Positions 17,033 through 24,643 of a stretch of 32,578 nt of DNA are shown one piece after another (positions within the stretch are counted from its first letter, which is position 1; each line of letters opens with the position of its first letter). This DNA comes from an uncultured Myxococcales bacterium (GTDB lineage Bacteria > Myxococcota_A > UBA9042 > DTJE01), in NCBI GenBank assembly GCA_903857665.1, contig CAIOFV010000143.1, positions 1 to 32,578 on the forward strand. Reading direction: 5' to 3'. Under the pieces are notes generated by a model, which saw nothing but the letters and a program-made list of their open reading frames with translations, was not told the origin of the DNA and ran no database searches. The translations under genes were made by a program, and so were the position numbers.

Positions 17033-19096
17033 TCACCACACCGCGCAGGGCTCGGGGCGGACCATGCGACTGCCGGCCTTGCACTGGAAGGCGTCGCGGA
17101 ACTCGGGGCTGTTGGACATCGGGCCGTTGACGCGGTGCTCGGGCGGCGAGTGGGGGTCCACCGTGACCCGCAGGCGGGCGTTTTCCGGCCGGGTCTTCGT
17201 GCACCAGGCCTGGGCGGTCCCCAGGAAGAACAGCTGCGCGTCGGTGAAACGCCCCTGGGTCGCGGGTGCTCCCAACGACTCCTTCTGCGCTGCCAGCCAC
17301 GCGTGGTAGGCCAGCTTGATCCCGCCCAGGTCCGCGAGGTTCTCGCCCAGCGTCAGGTGGCCGTTCAAGTGAAGGTCGTCCACCGCGACGTACCCGTCGT
17401 ACTGCTTCGCGACGCACTCGGCGCGACGATCGAACTCCTTCCCGACGTCCGGCGACCACCAGTCGCGCAGGTTGCCGTGGGCGTCGAACTGCCGGCCCTC
17501 GTCGTCGAAGCCGTGCGTCAATTCGTGGCCCATCACCATGCCGATGGCGCCGTAGTTGACCGCCAGCCGCGCGGCCCGGTCGTAGAACGGCCGCTGCAGG
17601 ATCCCGGCCGGGAACACCATCTCGTTCATCGACGGGTCGTAGTAGGCGTTGACCGTGGGCGGCGACATCAGCCACTCGGTCCGGTCCAGCGGCTTGCCGA
17701 TCTTGCCCAGGTCCCGGCGCGTCTCGAACGCCGCCGCCGCCATCGCGTTCTTCAGGTAAGACGTCCGGCCCACCTTCAGCGCATCGTAGTTGCGCCAGGC
17801 GTCCGGGTACCCGATCTTGTTGGCGATGTTGGCCAGCTTCTCCTCGGCGGCCTTGCGCGTGGCCTCGTCCATCCACGACAGGCCCTTCAGGTCCGCGAGC
17901 ATCGCCGCCTCGACGTACGCGACCGCCTCCTTCGTCCGCTGCTTGCCTTCCTCGCCGAAGGTCTGGCGCACGAACGACTGGCCCAGCGCCTCGCCCATCG
18001 CATGATCGGCGGACGCGATGCACCGCTTCCAGCGCGGGCGCAGCTCCTTTTCGCCGTTCAGGGCCTTGCCATAGAAGCGGAAGTTTTCTTCCACGAACGC
18101 CTTCGACAGCAGCGCGGCCGTGCCGTGCACGACGTGCCACCGCAGGTACGTCCGCCAGTCCGCCATGGGCACCGTCCGGACCAGGCCGTCCAGCGCGGCG
18201 AAGAAGTCCGGCACCGCGACGTTCAGCGCGGTGATGCCGGGAAAGCCCAGGTCCGACAGGTACTGCCGCCACGGGAAGGTCGGCGCGGCCTGCTGGATGC
18301 CGGCCAGGTCGATGCGGTGGTAGACGCGCTTCGGGTCGCGCCGATCGACCAGCGCCAGCGACGCATGTGCCAGTGCCGTTTCGATCCGCATCACGGTCGC
18401 CGCGTCCTGCTTCGCCGCGGCCTCGGTCTCGCCGGCCAGGGCCATCATCTTCGCGACGTGCTCGACGTACTGGCCGCGGATCTCGGGGAACTTGCCGTCG
18501 TCCTTGACGTAGTAGTCGCGGTCCGGCAGGCCCAGGCCCCCCTGGTCCAGCCCGCCGATCACCTGCGTGGCGTCCGCGAAGTCCTGCTGCGAGCCGAACG
18601 AGAACGCCGCGCCGCCGCCCTGCAGATGCGTCGCTGCCAGGTGCCGGGCCAGCGTACCCGCGTCGTGGACCCCCGCCACACCCGCCAGCAGCGTCTTCAG
18701 TTCCCCGACGGCGGTCCTGTCGATCCGCGCCTCGTCCATGCAGGCCGCGTAGGTGTCGCCCAGCTTCGCGCCGTAGGCGTCCCCGGGGACCGCCTTGCCG
18801 GCCGCGTCGTCCTCGAGGGTCTTGCGCAGCAGGGCCAGGTTGCGCTCCTCGATCTCGCTGAAGGCGCCCCAGCGGGAGCGGTCCGCGGGGATCTCGGTCC
18901 GCTGGATCCAGCCGCCGCAGGCGAACTGGTAGAAGTCGTCGCAGGGGCTTACCGACGGGTCGAGGTTCGATTCGTCGATGCCGGTCGCCGCGGTGGCGGC
19001 AGCCGGCGTCGTCGTCGGCGTTTCGGCCACGGCGTTGGTGGCGGCGACCAGCAATCCCAGGGCCGGTACGATCATCAGGCGGCAGCGGTGCAGCAC
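17033..19096 (-). CDS. M13 family (neprilysin/PepO-like) zinc metallopeptidase
   Basis: A 687-residue secreted peptidase of normal M13 length. The signal peptide (MIVPALGLLVAATNAVA) is followed by the M13 N-terminal sequence DPSVSPCDDFYQFACGGW (46-63). The catalytic part carries NAYYDP (483-488, substrate backbone binding), the zinc motif HELTH (524-528: His524, Glu525, His528), GENLADLGG (584-592: third ligand Glu585, Asp589) and the C-terminal CAVW (CxxW). All expected residues are present. Family role: cleavage of short extracytoplasmic peptides on the amino side of hydrophobic residues. I chose the GTG at 19096 because CGGAGG lies 6 nt upstream; the ATG at 19075 lacks one. The signal has no lipobox, so it should be soluble in the periplasm or secreted. 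A TATACG preceded by TG (19130-19125) is a possible extended -10. Confidence 0.94.
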   Translation of the reverse strand: MLHRCRLMIVPALGLLVAATNAVAETPTTTPAAATAATGIDESNLDPSVSPCDDFYQFACGGWIQRTEIPADRSRWGAFSEIEERNLALLRKTLEDDAAGKAVPGDAYGAKLGDTYAACMDEARIDRTAVGELKTLLAGVAGVHDAGTLARHLAATHLQGGGAAFSFGSQQDFADATQVIGGLDQGGLGLPDRDYYVKDDGKFPEIRGQYVEHVAKMMALAGETEAAAKQDAATVMRIETALAHASLALVDRRDPKRVYHRIDLAGIQQAAPTFPWRQYLSDLGFPGITALNVAVPDFFAALDGLVRTVPMADWRTYLRWHVVHGTAALLSKAFVEENFRFYGKALNGEKELRPRWKRCIASADHAMGEALGQSFVRQTFGEEGKQRTKEAVAYVEAAMLADLKGLSWMDEATRKAAEEKLANIANKIGYPDAWRNYDALKVGRTSYLKNAMAAAAFETRRDLGKIGKPLDRTEWLMSPPTVNAYYDPSMNEMVFPAGILQRPFYDRAARLAVNYGAIGMVMGHELTHGFDDEGRQFDAHGNLRDWWSPDVGKEFDRRAECVAKQYDGYVAVDDLHLNGHLTLGENLADLGGIKLAYHAWLAAQKESLGAPATQGRFTDAQLFFLGTAQAWCTKTRPENARLRVTVDPHSPPEHRVNGPMSNSPEFRDAFQCKAGSRMVRPEPCAVW

Positions 19097-19229
19097 GTTG
19101 GCCTCCGTAGCGTTCCAGGAGGCTCGTATACCACGGTCGCGACCCGAGGGGGATGCCGCGTCGGCGCCCGGCCCGAGCGCATCGGCCGCGGGGTGTCACC
19201 TGCCCGCCGTCGCGCCTCGGAATTCCCGG

Positions 19230-19257
19230 TTGACTCCCGTCTGCCAAAGGCTACGAT
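19230..19257 (+). promoter_or_regulatory. Sigma-70-type promoter of the 19299 lipoprotein gene
   Basis: TTGACT (19230-19235), a 16-nt spacer and TACGAT (19252-19257). The start near 19264 leaves a leader of about 35 nt containing GAGGGTGA before the ATG at 19299. Confidence 0.55.
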
Positions 19258-19298
19258 CTCGCTCCGAATGGTGTCCTTCCTCCATCGAGGGTGAACCG

Positions 19299-20411
19299 AT
19301 GAAGACGTGTCGCAACGGGTCGCTGGTCGTGGTGGTGCTGGTGGCGATGGGGTGCGGCGGCGGCGGGCACGTCGGTACGTTGGCGGCCTCGGACCTCGGG
19401 ATCCAGGGCAACGACGCCGTGGGCTCGGACACCGAAAGCGGGACGGACGCGCCGCTGCCCGACGGCGCGGTCTGCCGCCCCGGCGAGGCGAAGTGCATGG
19501 GTTCGGTGTTCCTGGCCTGCAACGCCACCGGCTCGGACTGGATGTCGGTCGCGTGCCCCGATGGCCAGGCATGTACCGACACGGGCTGCAAGGCCGTCCC
19601 GGTTGACGACGTGATCGTGGGCCCTGACACGACCCCCGTGGACGGGATCCAGCCGCCCGAGGACCTGCCCGCGAACGACACGATCGTCCCCGAAGACGTG
19701 CCCCCGGTGACGGACACGGTCGAGCCGACGGACCCGGGCCAGAACACCGATCCGGGCACGCCTGCCAACTGCGGCACCAACCCGCCGTGCGCTGCCAACC
19801 GGGAATGCTGCGAAACGGCGACGGGCCTTCGGTGCGTGCCCAAGGGCCAGTGCGCGGCCACCGCCTGCCAGACGGACCAGGACTGCACCAACCAGGTGTG
19901 CTGCCCCGGCCAGTTCCAGGGCGCCCCGTCGTCGTGCCAGGATTCCTGCGGCACCACGACCGGCTGCCAGACGGACCAGGACTGCACCAACCAGGTGTGC
20001 TGCCCCGGGCAGTTTCCCGGCGCCCCGGGGACCTGCCAGGATTCCTGCGGGACCACGGGTTGCCAGTCGGACCAGGACTGCCCCGGCCAGAAGTGCTGCC
20101 CCGGCACGCTCGGCGCCGCGGCGAAGTGCGCGGCGACGTGCGGCGGGATCGGCAACGTGCCCACCTGCACGGCTACCACGGACTGCTCCGGCGGCCAGAC
20201 CTGCGTGAACCTGATGCTCACCAAGATCTGCCTGTCCCAGTGCACGGCCGACACGGATTGCAACGGCCAGACCTGCCAGGACATCGGCGCGATGGGCTAC
20301 TCGCTGGCGAAGGTCTGCGCCTGCGCGCTGGACACCGACTGCGCCTCGCCCCTGCTGTGCTGCGACATTCCGTACCTGGGCGGCAAGACCTGCATGACCC
20401 AGTGCATGTGA
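19299..20411 (+). CDS. Lipoprotein with acidic stalk and WAP/Dickkopf-like Cys repeats
   Basis: A 370-residue predicted lipoprotein: MKTCRNGSLVVVVLVAMGC (lipobox AMGC), Gly-rich start, short acidic segment, a first Cys module (59-97), then a DVP-type stalk (about 102-156). The C-terminal half holds Cys-rich repeats of the form CQTDQDCTNQVCCPGQFxGAPxxCQDSCG at about 190, 223 and 255, then CTATTDCSGGQTC and CALDTDCASPLLCC units to the end. The TDxDC...CC pattern resembles the small disulfide knots of Dickkopf or WAP modules, but homology is not claimed. The first two repeats are almost identical in DNA (99-bp period), implying recent duplication. No catalytic motif is visible; inferred role is surface adhesion or binding. 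It has its own promoter and is convergent with the next gene (22 nt). Confidence 0.83.
   Translation: MKTCRNGSLVVVVLVAMGCGGGGHVGTLAASDLGIQGNDAVGSDTESGTDAPLPDGAVCRPGEAKCMGSVFLACNATGSDWMSVACPDGQACTDTGCKAVPVDDVIVGPDTTPVDGIQPPEDLPANDTIVPEDVPPVTDTVEPTDPGQNTDPGTPANCGTNPPCAANRECCETATGLRCVPKGQCAATACQTDQDCTNQVCCPGQFQGAPSSCQDSCGTTTGCQTDQDCTNQVCCPGQFPGAPGTCQDSCGTTGCQSDQDCPGQKCCPGTLGAAAKCAATCGGIGNVPTCTATTDCSGGQTCVNLMLTKICLSQCTADTDCNGQTCQDIGAMGYSLAKVCACALDTDCASPLLCCDIPYLGGKTCMTQCM
19866..20140 (+). repeat. Three tandem Cys-module repeats, 99- and 96-bp period
   Basis: Copies start at 19866, 19965 and about 20061. The first two share a TGCCAGACGGACCAGGACTG start and about 44 identical bases with only synonymous or single changes beyond. 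The third is more diverged (TGCCAGTCGGACCAGG). The repeat stays in frame at 33 and 32 codons. Confidence 0.8.
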
Positions 20412-20420
20412 CGTTCGCCT

Positions 20421-20446
20421 GCCCGCGCGTCGATCAGGGCGCGGGC
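20421..20446. terminator. GC-rich hairpin between convergent genes, possible bidirectional terminator
   Basis: GCCCGCGC (20421-20428) and GCGCGGGC (20439-20446) form a perfect 8-bp stem around a 10-nt loop. The loop holds the stop codon of the minus-strand gene (20434-20436). No T-run follows on either strand, so Rho-independent termination is uncertain. Confidence 0.4.
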
Positions 20447-21456
20447 CAATCCAGGTAGGTGCACTCGAGGTCCGATCCGCAGTTCAGATACTGCGGCGTG
20501 CAGTCCTGCGGACACGACTGGGTGGTTTCGATGGCCGAGGCGTCGAGGTAGCAGTAGTCGTAGCCGGGGGTGCCGCAGTACTGGGTGGTGGCCACCGCGT
20601 TGCACGTCCGGCGCAGGAACCCCGCACATTCCCAGTAGCCCGGTCCCTGGGCATGCCAGGCGAAGAAGGCGCAATCGATCGCGTCGTTGCAGGGCTGGCC
20701 CTGGCCCTCCGTGTCGCCGAAGTCGCAGTCGGCCGGGCAGGACGTCGGGGACTCGCCGCCCCGCGGATCGCAGGCCCCGTCCCCGCAGGCCGGGTCGCCG
20801 TAGATCGGCGAACAGGCGTTGTTCTGGCAGCTCCATCGACCCGGCTGTGCGCAGGCGCCCTCGGGGACCCACTTCCCGTTCTTGCACCGTTGTGCCTGGG
20901 TGCCGGTGTTGCCCTTGCCGCACCCCGCGACGGTCGCGTCCCCGTCCTTGCAGACGTCCGGGTCCACGCAAGCCCCGGGCACCCACTGCCCGTTCGCGCA
21001 GGCGTCCTTCTTCTGCCCTCGGGCGTTCAGGCCGCAGGGCTGCGCCAGGATGTCGCTGTCGGTGCAGGCGTCCGGGTCCTGGCAGGGGCCGCCATCGACC
21101 CACTGGCCGCCGATGCACGACTGGGGCTTCAGGCCCGCCCCGTTCAGCCCGCACGCTGCGCCGCGGATCCCGTTCTCCTCGCAGGCCGGGGGCACGTTGT
21201 CGCCGACCGGGACGTCGGTGCGGACCGGGACGTCGTCGCCTACCGCCTCCTGCCCTTCGTCCGGCGGGACCAGGCGGTCCTCGGCGGGCAGGACGTCCTC
21301 CCGGGTTCCCGGCACGTCTTCCGCGTCCGGGCCCGCCACGTCCAGCGGGACGCCCCCGGGCTGGAAGTCCATCGACAGGCTCGGCGTCGCGTGGCGAGCG
21401 CCGCACGCGAACAGCAGCGCGAACGGCAGGATGGACAGCAGCGCAACGTGACGCAT
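20434..21456 (-). CDS. Lipoprotein with acidic stalk and repeated Cys modules (CGLNxxGQ...NGQWVPGxC type)
   Basis: A 340-residue predicted lipoprotein: MRHVALLSILPFALLFAC (lipobox LFAC) followed by an acidic stalk rich in DVP words (about 35-90, e.g. EDVPGTREDVLPAEDR). Three or four modules follow with the pattern ACGLNGxGxKxxxCxxGQWVxGxCxDPDxC (about 97-205), then CGDGACDPRGGESPTSCPADC, a Cys motif common in Myxococcota surface proteins, then a unique Cys-rich end. No enzyme motif is recognised. The ATG at 21456 is preceded by AGGGA at suitable spacing. It is divergent from the 21600 gene, with both promoters in the 143-nt spacer, and convergent with the 19299 gene. Confidence 0.83.
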   Translation of the reverse strand: MRHVALLSILPFALLFACGARHATPSLSMDFQPGGVPLDVAGPDAEDVPGTREDVLPAEDRLVPPDEGQEAVGDDVPVRTDVPVGDNVPPACEENGIRGAACGLNGAGLKPQSCIGGQWVDGGPCQDPDACTDSDILAQPCGLNARGQKKDACANGQWVPGACVDPDVCKDGDATVAGCGKGNTGTQAQRCKNGKWVPEGACAQPGRWSCQNNACSPIYGDPACGDGACDPRGGESPTSCPADCDFGDTEGQGQPCNDAIDCAFFAWHAQGPGYWECAGFLRRTCNAVATTQYCGTPGYDYCYLDASAIETTQSCPQDCTPQYLNCGSDLECTYLDWPAP

Positions 21457-21506
21457 TCTTCCCTCATTCGTCCAGTGCCGCGGGCGTGCCGCGGCGGCCC
21501 GGCGGT

Positions 21507-21535
21507 AGTATCGACACCTGCCGCGCGTGTTTCAA
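21507..21535 (-). promoter_or_regulatory. Sigma-70-type promoter of the 20434-21456 gene
   Basis: On the minus strand TTGAAA (21535-21530), a 17-nt spacer and GATACT (21512-21507). The start near 21500 would give a leader of about 45 nt. Confidence 0.6.
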
Positions 21536-21552
21536 GTCGGATCGGATCGGGT

Positions 21553-21582
21553 TTGCAGATGGGGGGGGTGAATCGCTAGACT
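21553..21582 (+). promoter_or_regulatory. Probable promoter of the 21600 gene
   Basis: TTGCAG (21553-21558), an 18-nt spacer that includes a G8 run, and TAGACT (21577-21582). The start near 21589 is only about 11 nt before the ATG at 21600. Confidence 0.45.
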
Positions 21583-21599
21583 GGACCATCGTGCGATGG

Positions 21600-22889
21600 A
21601 TGAAGCCGATGGACGAATCGACGACCTGCTCCGGCTGCCCCGCGGGCCTGCATGCGCTGCTGGCCGTCCTGGCGCTGGCCATCCTGGCGCTGGCTGTTAC
21701 TGCCTGCAACGCCGGTTCCGGTTCGCCCGGCAGCGATCCCGGGCTGCACGCCGACCTGCCCGGGGACCCCGGGGGGACGACGCCCGACGTCTCGCTCGAC
21801 ACCGCGGTGGACGACACGATGGACGCCGTTCCCGATGCCGCTGCCGACGCCTGCCAGCCGGATTGCAGGGAGCGCCAGTGCGGCGGCGACGGGTGTGGCG
21901 GCTCCTGCGGGACCTGTCCGGGCCTCTGCGGGGGCACCGAACCCGCCGCGTGCAGCGCCGGCCTGTGTGCCCAGGCCTGCTGCCCCTCCTGCGCCGATCG
22001 CCAGTGCGGCCCCGACGGCTGCGCCGGGCTGTGCGGCGTGTGCGTGGGGGACAAGGTCTGCGAGCCGTTGACAGGGCAGTGCGCATACCCCGCCTGCGAC
22101 TGGGCGACGGAAAAGCCCGCGACCTGGGGGCCGGCCGGGCAGCTGTGGGAACTGAACTGCCCCGCGGACAAGACGGTGGTCGAACAGACCTGTTTCGACT
22201 TCACCGGGGACGGCCTGGGCGACAACGGGCTGAAGACGATGTGCAACCAGTTGGTGGCGACGCTGGTCCCGGTGGAGCCCGCCCCGATGCCGCTGGTGGC
22301 GGTGCTGGAGGGCGTGGCCGACGTGCTCGCCGCGCCGTCATTCACGCTGCGGGTGCAGCCCGTGCAGGACAAGCCCGATCCGCCGCTGCCCGCCGGCGAC
22401 GTGGTTGTGACCGAGGCCGGTTACGACACCGGCACCTGCCACTCGCTGCACGAATTCCCCGGCGCCTCCGTGGTGGCCGGTCGCCTGACGGCCGGGCCCA
22501 CCGCCCTCGTCTTCCGTTTCAACATGGAGGGCCTGGTGCTGTCGCTGCCCATCCTGCAGGCCCGAATCGATGGCCAGGTCCAGCCGGGGGGGGGCGCCAA
22601 CGGGTTCGACCTGCTGGGAGGACGGGTGACGGGCATCGTGCTGGAGCAGTCCCTGGTGGACATGACGAACCAGATGCATGAGGCCTGCGACGCGGCCCCG
22701 GCCGGCTCGAAACCCTCGTCATTCTGCAACTACAAGACCGCCGTGTCCGCGCTGCCCCTGATCCTGGACCTGCACCAGGTGGGCGACGGCACCTACATCC
22801 CGAAGTCGAAGGGCGTCCCCGGCGATGCCGCTTCGCTTTGCTTCACCTTCCGGCTGGCCGCGGTCCGCGTGACGGGCTTCGCGCCCTGA
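21600..22889 (+). CDS. Lipoprotein with CGGDGCGGxCGxC modules and unknown C-terminal domain
   Basis: A 429-residue protein. An N-terminal hydrophobic signal (LHALLAVLALAILALAVTAC, lipobox VTAC) is followed by an acidic stalk (DLPGDPGG...DTMDAVPDAAADA). Two Cys modules follow, CxPDCRERQCGGDGCGGSCGTC and CADRQCGPDGCAGLCGVC (about 84-145), a pattern widespread in myxobacterial surface proteins. The C-terminal region (about 165-429) has few cysteines, looks beta-rich and matches no family I recognise. The start is uncertain: ATG 21600, ATG 21609 and GTG 21591 are all in frame, and none has a strong ribosome-binding site. ATG 21600 is chosen as the first after the predicted transcription start. 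It is convergent with the M28-like peptidase gene (27 nt). Confidence 0.82.
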   Translation: MKPMDESTTCSGCPAGLHALLAVLALAILALAVTACNAGSGSPGSDPGLHADLPGDPGGTTPDVSLDTAVDDTMDAVPDAAADACQPDCRERQCGGDGCGGSCGTCPGLCGGTEPAACSAGLCAQACCPSCADRQCGPDGCAGLCGVCVGDKVCEPLTGQCAYPACDWATEKPATWGPAGQLWELNCPADKTVVEQTCFDFTGDGLGDNGLKTMCNQLVATLVPVEPAPMPLVAVLEGVADVLAAPSFTLRVQPVQDKPDPPLPAGDVVVTEAGYDTGTCHSLHEFPGASVVAGRLTAGPTALVFRFNMEGLVLSLPILQARIDGQVQPGGGANGFDLLGGRVTGIVLEQSLVDMTNQMHEACDAAPAGSKPSSFCNYKTAVSALPLILDLHQVGDGTYIPKSKGVPGDAASLCFTFRLAAVRVTGFAP

Positions 22890-22916
22890 TCCGCGATCCG
22901 GCCACTGCGTGCGTCG

Positions 22917-24443
22917 TCAGGGCAGGGCCATCTGGATCCGCACCAGCTCGGTCACGGTGCGGGCGATGCGCGGCAATTCCGCGAAATCGACCCGGTCCAG
23001 CGTGTCGTGCTCGTCCAGCAGGTAGTAGGGGCAGCCGATCCACGAAATGACCGGCACGCCGGATTCGGCCACGTATCCCGAGGCGTCCGAGGTGGGCACC
23101 GGCGCCAGCAGGTCCGACGGGATGGCTGCGGTGCGCCGGGCGGGGAACCCCGTCAGGGCCCGCACCACCGTCGCGATGGTCGTCGGCTCGGAGGACGTGA
23201 ACATCACCGTGAAGGCCGGGCGCCCGGTCTCGACGTAGCCGTGCCGGGTGCCCGCCACCTCCTTGCCGCCCAGGTGCTCCAGCGTGATCAGGATGCGCGC
23301 CCGGGCCATCAGGTCCGGGTGCGATCGGGCGAAGCCGTGGGCGCCCTGCGATCCGTGGAAGTGCCCCGCGTCCACCACGAACACCAGGGTTCGGGGCCGA
23401 CGTTCCCGCGGCACCCGCGACCAGGCCCACGCCTGGGCCAGCACCTGCGCGACGCCGGCGCCGTCCTCGACCGCCCCCTGGAACGGGCTGTCGTGGTGCG
23501 ACGTCACCAGGATCACCTCGTCCGACACTCCCGGCAGCACGCCCCAGACGTTGTGCATGGTCCCGGGCTCGACGTGTCCCTGCAGCGTCATCGTGGCCAC
23601 GGCCCCGGCCCGTGCCTGCTGCCGCAAGGCGACCCCGTCGTCGCAACCGATCCACAGGGCCGGCACGGGCTTCAGGATCCCGTCATAGGGACCGTAGTGG
23701 GTGTTCGAATTGCCGGGCTGGTCCCGGAGGATCAGGCAGACGCCCAGCGCGCCGCGGCGGACCGCCTGCCAGTACACGTCCCCCGCGGGCGCCTCCTCGG
23801 CCGACGTGGCGCCGCCGATGAAGTTCTGGCGCACGAAGTTGAGGAACTGGGTCGTGCCCAGGCCGATCTGCCCGTCGGGGTCGGACACGTGGTAGCAGGC
23901 CTGGAGGCCCTTCATCAGCAGGCCCGTCGGCATCCGGGGGAAGGGCACGTCCGCGACCGCGATCCGGCCGGAAACGTCCGTGCGGTCGAAGTCGCGCGCG
24001 GTGCCGGTGCCCACCCAGGCAAGGGGGGCCTGCACCCCGCCGGCCGGTGTGAACGCGGTGTGGATCACCGGGAAGCAGGGCGTCGCAAGCCCGGCGACCG
24101 ACAGCGTGCCCCGGTCGGCGGTCCAGACGGGGATCGCGATGGGATCCAGCGTGACATCCTGCAGGCCCAGTTGCCGGAAGCGATCGGCCACCCATCCCTC
24201 GGCGCGGTGCCCCTCGGGCGTCCCGGGGCGGCGGTGGGGCGTCGTGCAGAGGTCCAGGATCCAGGCTTCCATCGCTTCGGGGGAGGGCAGGGGGACGTCG
24301 CCCGCCAGGACGGGGAGGCGTGGCGCCAGCTTCCGGGCCCGGGCGCGGTCGGCCCAGATGCGCGGAAGGCGACGCAGGATGTCCGTCAGCATCCGGGAGG
24401 TCCGGGTGGACGAGGTGTTTTCCCATCGGGTCGTTTCCGGCAT
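22917..24443 (-). CDS. M28-like peptidase with non-canonical active site
   Basis: A 508-residue protein with an M28 (aminopeptidase Y/S-like) fold and a large insert (about 110-300) where PA-like domains often sit. Metal-site landmarks: TSHHDSPFQGAVEDGAG with His317 and Asp327, ITLEHLGG with Glu389, and His479 in YLLDEHDTLDRVD. The usual Glu-Glu pair (catalytic base plus ligand; GAEExGLxGS in the family) is absent. The aligned segment reads VVDAGHFHGSQGAHGFA, with His361 and His363 instead. It may be an inactive or altered hydrolase, or belong to a less known M28 branch with another base. No signal peptide is evident, so it is probably cytoplasmic. The ATG at 24443 is fixed by GGAGG 4 nt upstream; a longer open frame to 24572 is rejected. 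The leader carries an inverted repeat. Confidence 0.85.
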   Translation of the reverse strand: MPETTRWENTSSTRTSRMLTDILRRLPRIWADRARARKLAPRLPVLAGDVPLPSPEAMEAWILDLCTTPHRRPGTPEGHRAEGWVADRFRQLGLQDVTLDPIAIPVWTADRGTLSVAGLATPCFPVIHTAFTPAGGVQAPLAWVGTGTARDFDRTDVSGRIAVADVPFPRMPTGLLMKGLQACYHVSDPDGQIGLGTTQFLNFVRQNFIGGATSAEEAPAGDVYWQAVRRGALGVCLILRDQPGNSNTHYGPYDGILKPVPALWIGCDDGVALRQQARAGAVATMTLQGHVEPGTMHNVWGVLPGVSDEVILVTSHHDSPFQGAVEDGAGVAQVLAQAWAWSRVPRERRPRTLVFVVDAGHFHGSQGAHGFARSHPDLMARARILITLEHLGGKEVAGTRHGYVETGRPAFTVMFTSSEPTTIATVVRALTGFPARRTAAIPSDLLAPVPTSDASGYVAESGVPVISWIGCPYYLLDEHDTLDRVDFAELPRIARTVTELVRIQMALP

Positions 24444-24473
24444 GGATCCTCCGGACGACGGTCGTTTCGCCTG

Positions 24474-24530
24474 GGAGCCTGTCGGACGCATGCGTTTCCT
24501 CGCAACGAACCCCATTTCCCGACAGGCTCC
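24474..24530. repeat. 12-bp inverted repeat enclosing a 10-bp palindrome
   Basis: GGAGCCTGTCGG (24474-24485) and CCGACAGGCTCC (24519-24530) are perfect inverted copies separated by 33 nt. The palindrome ACGCATGCGT (24486-24495) starts directly after the left arm. It lies 31-87 nt upstream of the M28-like start and 58 nt upstream of the GH43 -35 hexamer, so it could be an operator or a leader hairpin. Confidence 0.6.
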
Positions 24531-24587
24531 TGGCATCGCTCCCTTCCTAGCCGGTCCCGGCACGGACGTCAATGCGGCGGGGGTCCC

Positions 24588-24616
24588 TTGACTGCGTCCG
24601 GGACGTGCCCCAGACT
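24588..24616 (+). promoter_or_regulatory. Sigma-70-type promoter of the GH43 gene
   Basis: TTGACT (24588-24593), a 17-nt spacer and CAGACT (24611-24616). The start near 24623 leaves a short leader with GGGAGGG just before the GTG at 24644. Confidence 0.55.
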
Positions 24617-24643
24617 GCCTGCCAGGGTCGGCAGGGAGGGCCC

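Noticed and set aside
16610..19294. Plus-strand open frame of 894 codons
   Set aside because: Antisense to the M13 peptidase and YihY-like genes, whose motifs are intact; it contains no domain signal.
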